Shown: positions 17,875 to 26,940 of the stretch, one piece after another
Position numbering within the stretch: position 1 is the stretch's first letter
How the letters are laid out: each line of letters starts with the position of its first letter
NCBI RefSeq assembly: GCF_900142955.1
Contig: NZ_FRCP01000006.1
Span: 186,001 to 250,000, forward strand
Length of the DNA: 64,000 nucleotides
Origin: Anaerosporobacter mobilis DSM 15930
GTDB lineage: Bacteria > Bacillota > Clostridia > Lachnospirales > Lachnospiraceae
Direction of reading: 5' to 3'
The notes under the pieces: generated by a model
The model's database searches: none
Told to the model about the DNA's origin: nothing
The model's input: the letters and a program-made list of their open reading frames with translations, nothing else
Made by a program: the position numbers and the translations under genes

Positions 17875-20139
17875 TTATAGTTTATTCATTCTAAGTCTAA
17901 GTGCATTACCAACTACACAGACAGAACTTAAAGACATCGCAAAACCGGCAAACATAGGACTTAATAGAGTCTCATTTAATCCATAGAACACACCTGCAGC
18001 AATCGGAATACCAATTAGGTTGTAGAAGAATGCCCAGAATAAGTTTTGCTTAATATTACGTATTGTTAGTTTGCTTAGGCGAATAGACTTATATACATCT
18101 CGTAAATCCGATTTCATTAATACGATATCTCCAGATTCAATAGCAACATCACTACCGCTACCAATAGCGACACCAATATCTGCTTGAACTAACGCTGGTG
18201 CATCATTAATTCCATCGCCTACCATCATAACAACATTGCCTTCTTTTTGCAAGTTCGTAACCACGTCTGCCTTATCACCTGGTAATACTTCTGCAACTAC
18301 CTTATCTACCTTAACTTGTTTTCCTATATGCTCGGCTGTTAACTTATTATCACCTGTTAGCATATACACTTTAATACCTAATTTTTTAATTTGCTTAATT
18401 GCTTCAACACTTGTATCTTTAATCGTATCAGCGACACCGATAATTCCAACTAGGATTCCGTCAATCGCTACAAACATCGGAGTTTTCGCTTCATTTGCTA
18501 AACGATCCGCTTCCTTCTTATAATCACCAACTTTAACACTGTAGTCTGTTAGAATTCTTTCATTACCAATAATAATCTTCGAATCATTGGCAAAACTTGC
18601 TTCTAAACCTTTACCACTTATATTCTGGAAATCCTTTACGATAAAGTTTTCTGATTCTAAAAATGATTGCAGCTGTGGGTTCTCCTGTTTTATTTCATTC
18701 GCTCTTTGTACAATTGCTTTTCCTAATGGATGATCAGAAGCAGCTTCTACTTGCGCAGCAATTGCCAACAATTCATTTGATTTATAGGAATTACTAATTA
18801 TATCTGTAACCTGTGGTTTTCCGTTCGTAATCGTTCCCGTCTTGTCTAGTACAACTACATTTACTTTATGTGTTGTCTCTAATGCTTCCCCACTTTTAAT
18901 TAATATTCCATTACTTGCTCCAAGACCTGTTCCAACCATAATTGCTGTTGGTGTTGCAAGACCTAAGGCACATGGGCAAGCGATTACTAATATAGATACA
19001 AAAATCTTTAATACAAATGCAAATTCATACCCAAGAATTAACCATACGATAGCTGCTACAACCGCTATGGCAATAACTACTGGAACAAAATACCCTGCAA
19101 CTTTATCTGCAATCTTAGCAATAGGAGCTTTCTTACCTTGCGCATCTTCTATTAATTTAATGATCTTAGATAACGTAGTGTCTTCACCCGTTCTTGTAAT
19201 CTTTACATACAATACACCATTATAATTGATACTTCCACCAATTACTTCATTAGATTCTTGCTTTTCTACTGGAATACTTTCACCTGTTAACATGGACTCA
19301 TCTACACTACTACTTCCAGATGTAACAATACCATCCATAGGTACTTTGCTACCTGGCTTAATTACAACAATATCATCTACTCTTAACTGTTCAACTGGTA
19401 TAATTTCTTCTACACCATTTACGATTCGACAAGCCGTATCTGGAGTCAACTCTAACAATTTCTTAATTGCTCCAGAAGTCTTACTACGACTTCTCTTTTC
19501 CATATACTTACCTAACATAATTAAAGTTACTACAACAGCTGCAGATTCATAATATAGGTTGTGTACTGCATGTTCATCTGTTGGTAGCAAAAATGTCATA
19601 ACTAAACTATATAGGAATGCACTAGATGTTCCAATGGCAACAAGTGAATCCATATTAGGATTACCTTTAACCAAAGTACGAAAACCTACTATATAGAAAT
19701 TACGTCCAAGATAAAGAATAGGCACTGTAAGTATTAACTGCACTATGGCAAAGTTTAATGGTCTTTCCATACTAATCATCTCAGGAACGTATAATTCAAA
19801 TGGCACCATGTGTCCCATAGCAAGATAGAGTAACGGTATTGCAAATATAATTGCACCTATTAAACGTTTCTTCGCAACATGTAATTGCTCTTCTTCTTGT
19901 TCAAAAGCCTTTTCCTCACTGTTGTTTTCTATATCTTTGGGTTGAAAACCTGCTTTAACGATTTTCTCCTTAATCGCATCAATTGATACTTGGTTTTCAT
20001 CATATATAATACGAGCTCTGCCTGTTGTCAGATTTACCTCACACGTCTCTACACCCTGCTGTTTATTAACGGTACGTTCCACACCGCTACTACAAGCAGC
20101 ACAAGTCATTCCATCAACTTGAAGTGTTATCTCTCTCAT
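17875..20139 (-). CDS. copA: Cu(I)-exporting P1B-type ATPase
   Basis: Membrane pump that exports Cu(I). The 754-residue protein has one N-terminal HMA domain (GMTCAAC, Cys13/Cys16), the membrane CPC site (ACPCALGLATP), the phosphorylation motif DKTGT and the TGDN and GDGIND motifs of the P domain. An upstream in-frame extension would run through the CsoR operator, so the ATG at 20139, just before the HMA domain and after a GGTG site, is chosen. It is the first gene of the copper cluster. Confidence 0.95.
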   Translation of the reverse strand: MREITLQVDGMTCAACSSGVERTVNKQQGVETCEVNLTTGRARIIYDENQVSIDAIKEKIVKAGFQPKDIENNSEEKAFEQEEEQLHVAKKRLIGAIIFAIPLLYLAMGHMVPFELYVPEMISMERPLNFAIVQLILTVPILYLGRNFYIVGFRTLVKGNPNMDSLVAIGTSSAFLYSLVMTFLLPTDEHAVHNLYYESAAVVVTLIMLGKYMEKRSRSKTSGAIKKLLELTPDTACRIVNGVEEIIPVEQLRVDDIVVIKPGSKVPMDGIVTSGSSSVDESMLTGESIPVEKQESNEVIGGSINYNGVLYVKITRTGEDTTLSKIIKLIEDAQGKKAPIAKIADKVAGYFVPVVIAIAVVAAIVWLILGYEFAFVLKIFVSILVIACPCALGLATPTAIMVGTGLGASNGILIKSGEALETTHKVNVVVLDKTGTITNGKPQVTDIISNSYKSNELLAIAAQVEAASDHPLGKAIVQRANEIKQENPQLQSFLESENFIVKDFQNISGKGLEASFANDSKIIIGNERILTDYSVKVGDYKKEADRLANEAKTPMFVAIDGILVGIIGVADTIKDTSVEAIKQIKKLGIKVYMLTGDNKLTAEHIGKQVKVDKVVAEVLPGDKADVVTNLQKEGNVVMMVGDGINDAPALVQADIGVAIGSGSDVAIESGDIVLMKSDLRDVYKSIRLSKLTIRNIKQNLFWAFFYNLIGIPIAAGVFYGLNETLLSPMFAGFAMSLSSVCVVGNALRLRMNKL

Positions 20140-20180
20140 AATGTCACCTATGCTTTTGCATAAATCCTTTCTTTTATTTT

Positions 20181-20200
20181 GTATACCCCTTGGGGGTATA
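20181..20200. promoter_or_regulatory. CsoR operator in front of copA
   Basis: The palindrome GTATACCCCTTGGGGGTATA matches the GC-rich TATACCCCC-type operator known for CsoR. It starts a few bases downstream of the predicted -10 box, so bound repressor would block initiation. Confidence 0.85.
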
Positions 20201-20203
20201 TTC

Positions 20204-20232
20204 ATAATACCTCAATTTTTATCATTCGTCAA
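20204..20232 (-). promoter_or_regulatory. Promoter of the copA cluster
   Basis: On the minus strand TTGACG (20227-20232) and TATTAT (20204-20209) are spaced by 17 bp. The CsoR operator follows immediately. The remainder of the 20.14-20.59 kb gap is AT-rich and holds no other feature I can support apart from the upstream region of the HD-GYP gene. Confidence 0.75.
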
Positions 20233-20587
20233 CTACAAATATTCATTACATGCAAAAGTTCAAATATTCACTACTTGCAATAGTATAAATTTCCTATACT
20301 TTATAATTCGATTATAATTACCTTATATTGACTTTTTCTTTTATTATTTTTATACTATATATAACAAATTAATACATAAACTGATCTTCTACGTACTATT
20401 TGACTTATCTACACATATCACCAAAATCTTGTTTATACGTTATAGTGTTCCCTAATTATTTTAAAAAATTTCTTCATAAAAAATTTCAGCATTTTTATCG
20501 TGCATATAGATATTTACAAGCAAACTATAGTAGACAGCCATAAATTTCGAATTAACTAATATGTCTTTATTATGGGGGTGACAAATA

Positions 20588-21694
20588 ATGAAATCCAAGA
20601 ACGTATTAATAAACAAAACCGTGCCTGGTATGATTCTTGCAAAAGATGTTATAGATTTTTCAGGTCAAATATTAGTATCTAAAGGTACCACCTTAACAGA
20701 CAAAATTATTTCCAAATTACAATTTCATTCTATTAAAAGCCTTATGATCTGTGTTAATAAGAATGGTGAACTTATTAAGGAAAACACCCAATCAGCTACT
20801 TCAGAACAAACACTACACGAATCACATCTATCAAAGATTCGTAAGACGGAAGAGTTCCTTACGTTCCAAAAGGATTTCAACTGTTGTGTGGAGAATTTCC
20901 AGAGTTACATGGAGGAGGTAATTACTACTAATGAACCTCTTGATACAACAAACCTACTTCGTTCCATACATGATGTTTTAGATAATTCGAGAAATGCAAT
21001 TCATCTATTTGACATGATAAACAGCATGAGAAATTATGATGACAATACTTATACACATTGTGTAAATGTTTCTTTAATTTGTCACGTATTTGGACAATGG
21101 ATTCATCTCCCTCAATCCGAGATAGGTATTCTTACCTTATGTGGATTGTTTCATGATATTGGCAAATTAGAGATCCCACAATCCATTATTATGAAGCCAG
21201 ATAAACTTACCGAAGATGAGTATCAAACAATAAAACAACATACCCTAATAGGGTATGACTTATTAAAAGACAGGGCGATTGATGATCGTATTAAGTACGC
21301 TTCACTTATGCACCATGAGAGAAAAGATGGTTCCGGTTATCCTAACCAGTTAACAGGTGATGAGATTGAGGATTTCTCTAAGATTGTTGCAATTGTAGAC
21401 GTTTACGATGCCTTAACTTCAAAACGTGTTTACCGCGATCCCCTGTCCCCTTTTGAAGTATTACTCGTATTCGAAAAAGACGGCTACACTAAATATGATC
21501 CCAGCTACTTAATTGTTTTCTTTGAACAGATGTTTCAAACATATGTAACCAATACCGTACGCTTAAGCGATGGTTCTGAGGGAAAAATTATTATGTTAAA
21601 CAAGCATGCTTTAGCAGAACCAGTTGTCCAGGTAGGCAATACATTCATAGATCTTTCCAAAAACAAATCACTATTTATTCAAGCAATTATCTAA
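20588..21694 (+). CDS. HD-GYP domain protein, probable cyclic-di-GMP phosphodiesterase
   Basis: A 368-residue protein. The N-terminal 130 residues are a variable region without clear sensor or membrane segment. The HD-GYP domain (about 150-320) is intact, with HD at 189-190 (FHDIGKLEIP), His218 (QHTLIGYDLL), HH at 242-243 and the GYP signature (DGSGYPNQL, 250-252), so hydrolysis of cyclic di-GMP or a related dinucleotide is likely. A GGGGGTGACAA-type site precedes the ATG. It is monocistronic and convergent with murA. Confidence 0.9.
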   Translation: MKSKNVLINKTVPGMILAKDVIDFSGQILVSKGTTLTDKIISKLQFHSIKSLMICVNKNGELIKENTQSATSEQTLHESHLSKIRKTEEFLTFQKDFNCCVENFQSYMEEVITTNEPLDTTNLLRSIHDVLDNSRNAIHLFDMINSMRNYDDNTYTHCVNVSLICHVFGQWIHLPQSEIGILTLCGLFHDIGKLEIPQSIIMKPDKLTEDEYQTIKQHTLIGYDLLKDRAIDDRIKYASLMHHERKDGSGYPNQLTGDEIEDFSKIVAIVDVYDALTSKRVYRDPLSPFEVLLVFEKDGYTKYDPSYLIVFFEQMFQTYVTNTVRLSDGSEGKIIMLNKHALAEPVVQVGNTFIDLSKNKSLFIQAII

Positions 21695-21697
21695 AAA

Positions 21698-21751
21698 AAA
21701 GCTGTTATCTTAAGTATTTCCCTAGGGAAATTACTCAAGATAACAGCTTTT
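21698..21751. terminator. Bidirectional terminator, HD-GYP gene / murA
   Basis: Inverted repeat AAAGCTGTTATCTT / AAGATAACAGCTTT with flanking A and T runs, between the convergent stop codons. Confidence 0.85.
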
Positions 21752-21773
21752 CAATATTGGTTAACCTACTTAA

Positions 21774-23072
21774 TTAACCTACTTTAAGTTTGAATTTTTG
21801 TATTGCTTTGTCATCTTCTACATCAACTTTTTCCATCTTAGCTCCAAGGCTTTGCATCTTTTGCTCGAAATTCTCGTAGCCGCGTTCGATATATTCAATC
21901 TGATCAACTATTGTAAATCCGTCCGCAACTAATCCAGCGGTTACTAATGCTGCCCCCGCACGTAAATCAGGCGCACTAACAATAGCACCAGTGAATCCTT
22001 CTACACCAGTTATAATCGCACTATTACCTTCTACTTTGACGGTTGCACCCATACGTGCAAGTTCATCAACGTATTTTAAACGATTTTCAAAGATACTTTC
22101 TGTAACAATACTCGTTCCATTAGATAGCGCTAACAATGTTGCAATCTGAGGTTGCATATCTGTAGGGAATCCAGGATATGGTAAAGTTTTTACATGTGTA
22201 TTACCTAAACGAGAATTAGACTTTACTAATACAGCATCGTCGAACTCTTCTACTGTAGCACCTATTTCTACAAGCTTTGCAGTAATTGCTTCAAGATGTT
22301 TAGGAATAACATTCTTAATAAGGACTTCACCTTTAGTGGCAGCTGCTGCTACCATAAATGTTCCTGCTTCAATCTGGTCAGGAATAATCGAATATTCTGT
22401 TCCGTGTAATTTCTCAACACCTTTGATTCGAATAATATCCGTACCAGCACCTTTGATGTTAGCTCCCATGCTATTAAGAAAGTTTGCTACATCAACGATA
22501 TGTGGTTCTTTTGCTGCATTCTCAATGGTTGTTTGTCCTTCAGCCATACAAGCAGCAAGCATAATGTTAATTGTTGCACCAACACTAACCATATCAAGAT
22601 AGATATGACTACCAACTAATTTTTCAGCCCGTGCATGAATCATTCCATATTCAATCTTTACAGATGCGCCAAGAGCTTCAAATCCCTTGATATGTTGATC
22701 AATTGGTCTGCTACCAATATTACAGCCACCAGGTAAAGCAACTTGTGCCTGACTGTATTTTCCAAGCAATGCTCCTAATAAATAATAAGAAGCTCTAATT
22801 TTACGTATAAATTCATAATCAATGTTAATTCTGCTTATATTACTTCCGTTAATCTTAACAACATGTTCATTAACGCGTTCGATTTTAGCCCCAATTCCTT
22901 CCATCGCTTGCAATAAAACATTTATGTCACGTACATTAGGTAGATTCTCTATTGTAACTGTCTCATCTGTCATTATAGCTGCTGATAAAATTCCTAAAGC
23001 AGCATTCTTAGCACCACCAATTGTCACTTCCCCATGAAGCGGTTTCCCACCTTTGATAATATATTGCTCCAT
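21774..23072 (-). CDS. murA: UDP-N-acetylglucosamine 1-carboxyvinyltransferase
   Basis: First committed step of peptidoglycan synthesis: transfers enolpyruvate from PEP to UDP-GlcNAc. The 432-residue protein has Lys22-Asn23 (GGAKNAALG), the fosfomycin-target Cys117 (PGGCNIGSRP), the PGFPTDMQPQ segment and the C-terminal RAGAALV motif (DLRAGAALVTAGLVA). Length and motifs are typical. Many clostridia encode two murA paralogues, and which one this is cannot be told here. Confidence 0.95.
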   Translation of the reverse strand: MEQYIIKGGKPLHGEVTIGGAKNAALGILSAAIMTDETVTIENLPNVRDINVLLQAMEGIGAKIERVNEHVVKINGSNISRINIDYEFIRKIRASYYLLGALLGKYSQAQVALPGGCNIGSRPIDQHIKGFEALGASVKIEYGMIHARAEKLVGSHIYLDMVSVGATINIMLAACMAEGQTTIENAAKEPHIVDVANFLNSMGANIKGAGTDIIRIKGVEKLHGTEYSIIPDQIEAGTFMVAAAATKGEVLIKNVIPKHLEAITAKLVEIGATVEEFDDAVLVKSNSRLGNTHVKTLPYPGFPTDMQPQIATLLALSNGTSIVTESIFENRLKYVDELARMGATVKVEGNSAIITGVEGFTGAIVSAPDLRAGAALVTAGLVADGFTIVDQIEYIERGYENFEQKMQSLGAKMEKVDVEDDKAIQKFKLKVG

Positions 23073-23160
23073 CGCACACCTCTATTGTTTCCTATAAAAT
23101 ACCGATAAAAGGTAATTTTTCGGCACAGTTTCCCATTCTTAGTTTTTTCAACATATATGA

Positions 23161-23676
23161 TTATACCATAAACTCTTGATTTGTAAATATAAGATTGCGA
23201 ATTGCTTCTACTAATCCTTCTGCATCCATACCTTCAGCATCAACTGCATAATGACAATATTCCTCATATAATGGGCATCTCTCTTCATATAACCCTTTTA
23301 AATCCTGTCCCTTTTTGAGCACCACTCCCCTCTGTTTTATATTACCAAGCCTTTTTGATAATGTTTCATAGCTTAGCTTTATGTATATAACAGTTCCAAT
23401 CTCCCTGAGGTGTTCCATTGCTTCTTTTCCATAAATTACACTTCCACCAGTAGCAATTACAGAATCTTCGGATTCTATAGAGGCATTTACTTGGTTTTCA
23501 ATTTCAATAAAGGCCTCCAATCCTTCTGTGGCAATAATTTCATGCAATAACTTCTTTTCTCTCTTTTGTATCAGTAAATCTGAATCTATAAACTGATATC
23601 CTAAAACCTTTGCTAGTATAACACCAGCAGTACTTTTTCCCGCTCCTGGCATCCCTACCAATATGATGTTTTTCAT
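23161..23676 (-). CDS. Shikimate-kinase-like P-loop kinase
   Basis: A 171-residue P-loop kinase with Walker A GMPGAGKST (8-16), the DSD motif (31-33) and an RCPLYEEY lid-side segment as in shikimate kinases. However, the conserved shikimate-binding Arg of the FR motif is Ile57 (EAFIEIE) and the GGG motif reads TGGS (76-79). It may therefore be a paralogue acting on another substrate. GGAGG precedes the ATG at 23676; the apparent earlier start four codons upstream is a TTG overlapping that site. Confidence 0.72.
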   Translation of the reverse strand: MKNIILVGMPGAGKSTAGVILAKVLGYQFIDSDLLIQKREKKLLHEIIATEGLEAFIEIENQVNASIESEDSVIATGGSVIYGKEAMEHLREIGTVIYIKLSYETLSKRLGNIKQRGVVLKKGQDLKGLYEERCPLYEEYCHYAVDAEGMDAEGLVEAIRNLIFTNQEFMV

Positions 23677-23783
23677 ATTTTCCTCCAAATATTGTTTCTA
23701 TTAATTCTTATAATCTTCTGTATTGTAATACTAGTATAACCATAAACAAAACTAGCTATTGCTATTTTCTTTTGTTAAAAATC

Positions 23784-25640
23784 CTATTTTTTTCTATTTT
23801 CAAAGTATACGAAAGAATCAATGGCATCCATGATATCTTTGAAGGTATCTCTAGGTGCAAAATCAATATATTTTTTCAAAATTTCGATTTGAGCATCACC
23901 ACGATAACGACCATAAAAGATATCAAACAAATTATGTCCTCGGACATATGTCTTAATTAATTCCATGTTCTGTTTCAAATCATTTTTATTATTTATACGA
24001 AGATTGTAATTCTTAATCAATCGCTTCGTACTTCCTAGTTTGTATAAGTAATCCCTCCACTTGGTATAGAGTATATTATAAAACTCTTCTTCACTCTTCA
24101 CAACACCTATTTTCGCCATGATCTTAGGGTCAAGGAAATAATTTTCGAAGGAATAATATTTTAGAATTAATACGTTCCTAGGTGTCACACGAGGCAACTT
24201 ATCTACATCTTCTGCTGCCCTTTGACTATAATAACTACAGAGTTGTTTCACTAGATGTTTTGGATTCTTACCATCGCTATCTCTGATCATAAGGAATTGA
24301 TCCTTTAGGTATAATTGATTAATATATTTTAGATTAGCATATGTTTTAATATTCGTACAACTATTCGTTGCTATAATTGATATTCTTTGCAATTTTCCTG
24401 TATCATCATAGATTTCAGAATAGTACTTTTCTAGAAGTAATGGTAATCTGCTACTATCTTGTTTTCCTTCTACGATGAAAACAAAACTTACATTCATCAA
24501 ATCATTGGCCGTATAACCAAGATCGTCTAATATCTCATCAATATCTGCGTCTTCACGTATAGTGGTATAATGTTCCTCATCAAGAATAACTTGCTTAATC
24601 TGTTTTTGCGAAAAATTAAAAATTAAATTTGGTGAGTGTGTAGAGAACATGACCTGATTCTTCTTCGATAATTGATATAAAATCTCACTGGCTTGTTTTT
24701 GTAATTGAGGATGAAGATAAATCTCTGGATCTTCTATCATGATAATACAAGGAAGCGTTGTTGGCTCATCTATATAAGCTTGTAGGAGGGATAAGGCATA
24801 GATGCTCTTAAGGCCTTCCCCAAGCATGCCTAGATTCCCCTGTGTTCCATGTTCTTCATTAAAGATTTGCGTTTCAATCTTTAACATGTCTTCTACATTA
24901 AAATTAATTGTATAACGAATCTTCTGAGATACGCTACCATTTTGATAGAAATACCTATTTACTTTATCAGAAAATTGACTAAGATTCATATTATATAACT
25001 TGTATTCTAGCAACCTAGCAGTTTCATGTATCGTTAATTCCGTAGGCGTTTTCTTGGAAATCACTCCGATGCACTGAAAACAATTATTACAAGGCTTTGC
25101 TGTATCAAACATACAGATATTGTCTCTTAGATTGGCTAATTCTTTCTTGTCATAAAAACTAAATACATCATTTTGAATCAAATCTGTATTCCTACTATGA
25201 TCAATATGATAAATCTTAGGTAATACCGATTTTATATATGTATTGTTCTTTTTTACACCATCGTTGTATTTCATAACACCATTTGGTGTTATAACGCACT
25301 GGAAAGACAAGACCCCTTCCGCAAAGGAAGGTAGTTTTGTTTTGAATTCTTTCTCCCATAAATCATAACGTTTGTAGCGACTTACTAGTCCCTTTTCGTG
25401 AAAAATTAGCAAGTCCTCTTCTGTGAATTCAAATTTTATATCAATTAGAATTGGTTTGTCAGGTTGTGCAAAATTCGGCTTCGTAACCACATAATCCCCT
25501 GTAATTGCACGTATTGCATCTAGGACTACCGTTTTACCAGCATTATTCTTACCTACTAAGATTAAGGCATTTTCAACTTCATTAATGGTCATATCTTTGA
25601 TTACTTTAAAATTACGGATTCTAAGATAGCTTATTTTCAT
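23784..25640 (-). CDS. OLD-family ATP-dependent nuclease (ABC ATPase plus TOPRIM)
   Basis: A 618-residue protein. The N-terminal ABC-type ATPase has Walker A GKNNAGKT (30-37), a signature-like segment near LGEGLKSIYALSLL, Walker B IMIEDPE and the H-loop FSTHSPN. The C-terminal TOPRIM nuclease domain has FIVEGKQD and a MIRDSDG motif. A Cys cluster CNNCFQC at about residue 188 sits in the ATPase insertion and may bind zinc. Class 1 OLD proteins act alone; no UvrD-like GajB partner is adjacent, so Gabija is not indicated. A defence or repair role is inference. Confidence 0.82.
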   Translation of the reverse strand: MKISYLRIRNFKVIKDMTINEVENALILVGKNNAGKTVVLDAIRAITGDYVVTKPNFAQPDKPILIDIKFEFTEEDLLIFHEKGLVSRYKRYDLWEKEFKTKLPSFAEGVLSFQCVITPNGVMKYNDGVKKNNTYIKSVLPKIYHIDHSRNTDLIQNDVFSFYDKKELANLRDNICMFDTAKPCNNCFQCIGVISKKTPTELTIHETARLLEYKLYNMNLSQFSDKVNRYFYQNGSVSQKIRYTINFNVEDMLKIETQIFNEEHGTQGNLGMLGEGLKSIYALSLLQAYIDEPTTLPCIIMIEDPEIYLHPQLQKQASEILYQLSKKNQVMFSTHSPNLIFNFSQKQIKQVILDEEHYTTIREDADIDEILDDLGYTANDLMNVSFVFIVEGKQDSSRLPLLLEKYYSEIYDDTGKLQRISIIATNSCTNIKTYANLKYINQLYLKDQFLMIRDSDGKNPKHLVKQLCSYYSQRAAEDVDKLPRVTPRNVLILKYYSFENYFLDPKIMAKIGVVKSEEEFYNILYTKWRDYLYKLGSTKRLIKNYNLRINNKNDLKQNMELIKTYVRGHNLFDIFYGRYRGDAQIEILKKYIDFAPRDTFKDIMDAIDSFVYFENRKK

Positions 25641-25666
25641 AACCTAACACTCCTATTCTATTTTAT

Positions 25667-26275
25667 TTACGCTTTTTTATTCTTCCTTGGTTTTTTCTTC
25701 GTTTTAGCAGGACTGGACTTCCTTACAGAGTAGCCAAAGGTCCCAAGTAAATTACCTAAATCATAATACTCCCCATGGGAATATACGATTGGATTTGATT
25801 TGCTAAGTTCTAGCTTTCCTTTTTCATTCAATAATGAAGAATCAATTTGGATTGCCTCAACATTAGCTAAAAACATATCGTGAGATCCTAATTTGATTAT
25901 CTCCTTCAATCTACATTCTATGTTAACTGGGCTTTCTTTAATTCCAGGTGCACGAACCTTACTACTTTCCTGAGGTGTTAATCCCATTTCTTTAAACTTA
26001 TCTACCTCTCTACCAGAGCGTACACCACAGTAGTCTGTGGCTCTTACTAAGTCCTTAGTTGTTAGATTAATAACAAATTCCTTTGACTGTTCTATAATTG
26101 CATACGAATGACGCTCAGGGCGTACTGATATAGATACCATAGGTGGATTCGTACATACGGTACCTGCCCAAGCAACTGTAATAATATTCGGTTTTTCCTC
26201 CCCATCTTTACAACTTACCATTACTACTGGGAGTGGATAAAGCATATTTCCCGCTTTCCAAACTTCTTTTGACAT
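25667..26275 (-). CDS. Flavin reductase family protein (FMN-binding split barrel)
   Basis: A roughly 202-residue flavoprotein of the DIM6/NTAB or flavoredoxin type. Motifs include ITVAWAGTVCTNPPMVSISV, which binds FMN, and the conserved RPERHSY segment. Residues after about 180 form a Lys-rich tail. The ATG at 26287 sits one base from AAGGAG, so the second ATG at 26275 is preferred, though the choice is uncertain. The substrate is unknown; it lies just upstream of the OLD nuclease gene (26 bp), possibly co-transcribed. Confidence 0.8.
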   Translation of the reverse strand: MSKEVWKAGNMLYPLPVVMVSCKDGEEKPNIITVAWAGTVCTNPPMVSISVRPERHSYAIIEQSKEFVINLTTKDLVRATDYCGVRSGREVDKFKEMGLTPQESSKVRAPGIKESPVNIECRLKEIIKLGSHDMFLANVEAIQIDSSLLNEKGKLELSKSNPIVYSHGEYYDLGNLLGTFGYSVRKSSPAKTKKKPRKNKKA

Positions 26276-26501
26276 ATTCCCTAACATGCTCCTTCCTTAA
26301 GACAAGAGTTGTATGCTTATACATATTTCCAGTTGAAAAAAATATTTTTCAACCAATTCTCATCTTTTACTAAAACTCATGAATTACTTTTAAATCTTAT
26401 ATTCGATTGACTTTTCAATTCAAAAAGCTTACAATTTTATTAACTATTTTAACACACAATAATACATTTTTACATAAATTTTTATATAAAGAGGTGATGC
26501 C

Positions 26502-26846
26502 ATGGCTTCCAATTATTTAGAAATCGAGACAAACTCTGAAGATCTTCAGAGAAAAATTCGTCAGGACATTCGTTTCCGTACCAATATGTTTGTATGGAAA
26601 GTAAAGTTTAACTCCCCTTTAAATCCCAAAACCGTGAATAATGTAAACCTTTTCGTTACTAACCAAAGTCAAATGATGTTACGTTCTTCGATACGTTATG
26701 ACGCAGCCAATAATACCATTGAAGTTGAACCATTAGAGCCTTATTCATCAACCGAAACATATACCCTTAATGTGACGACAAAAGTACAATCAAAGGGTGG
26801 AAAAAATCTTCGTACACCTATTCAAATTAAATTTAAAATGGGATAG
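26502..26846 (+). CDS. Small single-domain SbsA Ig-like (Big_5) protein
   Basis: A 114-residue protein almost wholly composed of one Ig-like domain of the Big_5/SbsA type: FNSPLNPKTVNNVNLFV, then a central strand pair, then PYSSTETYTLNVTT and a terminal IQIKFKMG strand. No signal peptide or anchor is visible, which is odd for a domain usually found in cell-surface proteins. AAAGAGGTGAT precedes the ATG. Function unknown. Confidence 0.72.
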   Translation: MASNYLEIETNSEDLQRKIRQDIRFRTNMFVWKVKFNSPLNPKTVNNVNLFVTNQSQMMLRSSIRYDAANNTIEVEPLEPYSSTETYTLNVTTKVQSKGGKNLRTPIQIKFKMG

Positions 26847-26940
26847 TCTTTAAACACAATTTCTTTGATAATTCAAACTATATATGGATACAATAACCGT
26901 AGATGACTATAACAAACGATAAAGTTTGAGGAGGAAATCT

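Noticed and set aside
23784..26275. OLD nuclease plus neighbour as a Gabija system
   Set aside because: The neighbour is an FMN-binding flavin reductase, not a UvrD-like helicase, and no other defence gene is adjacent.
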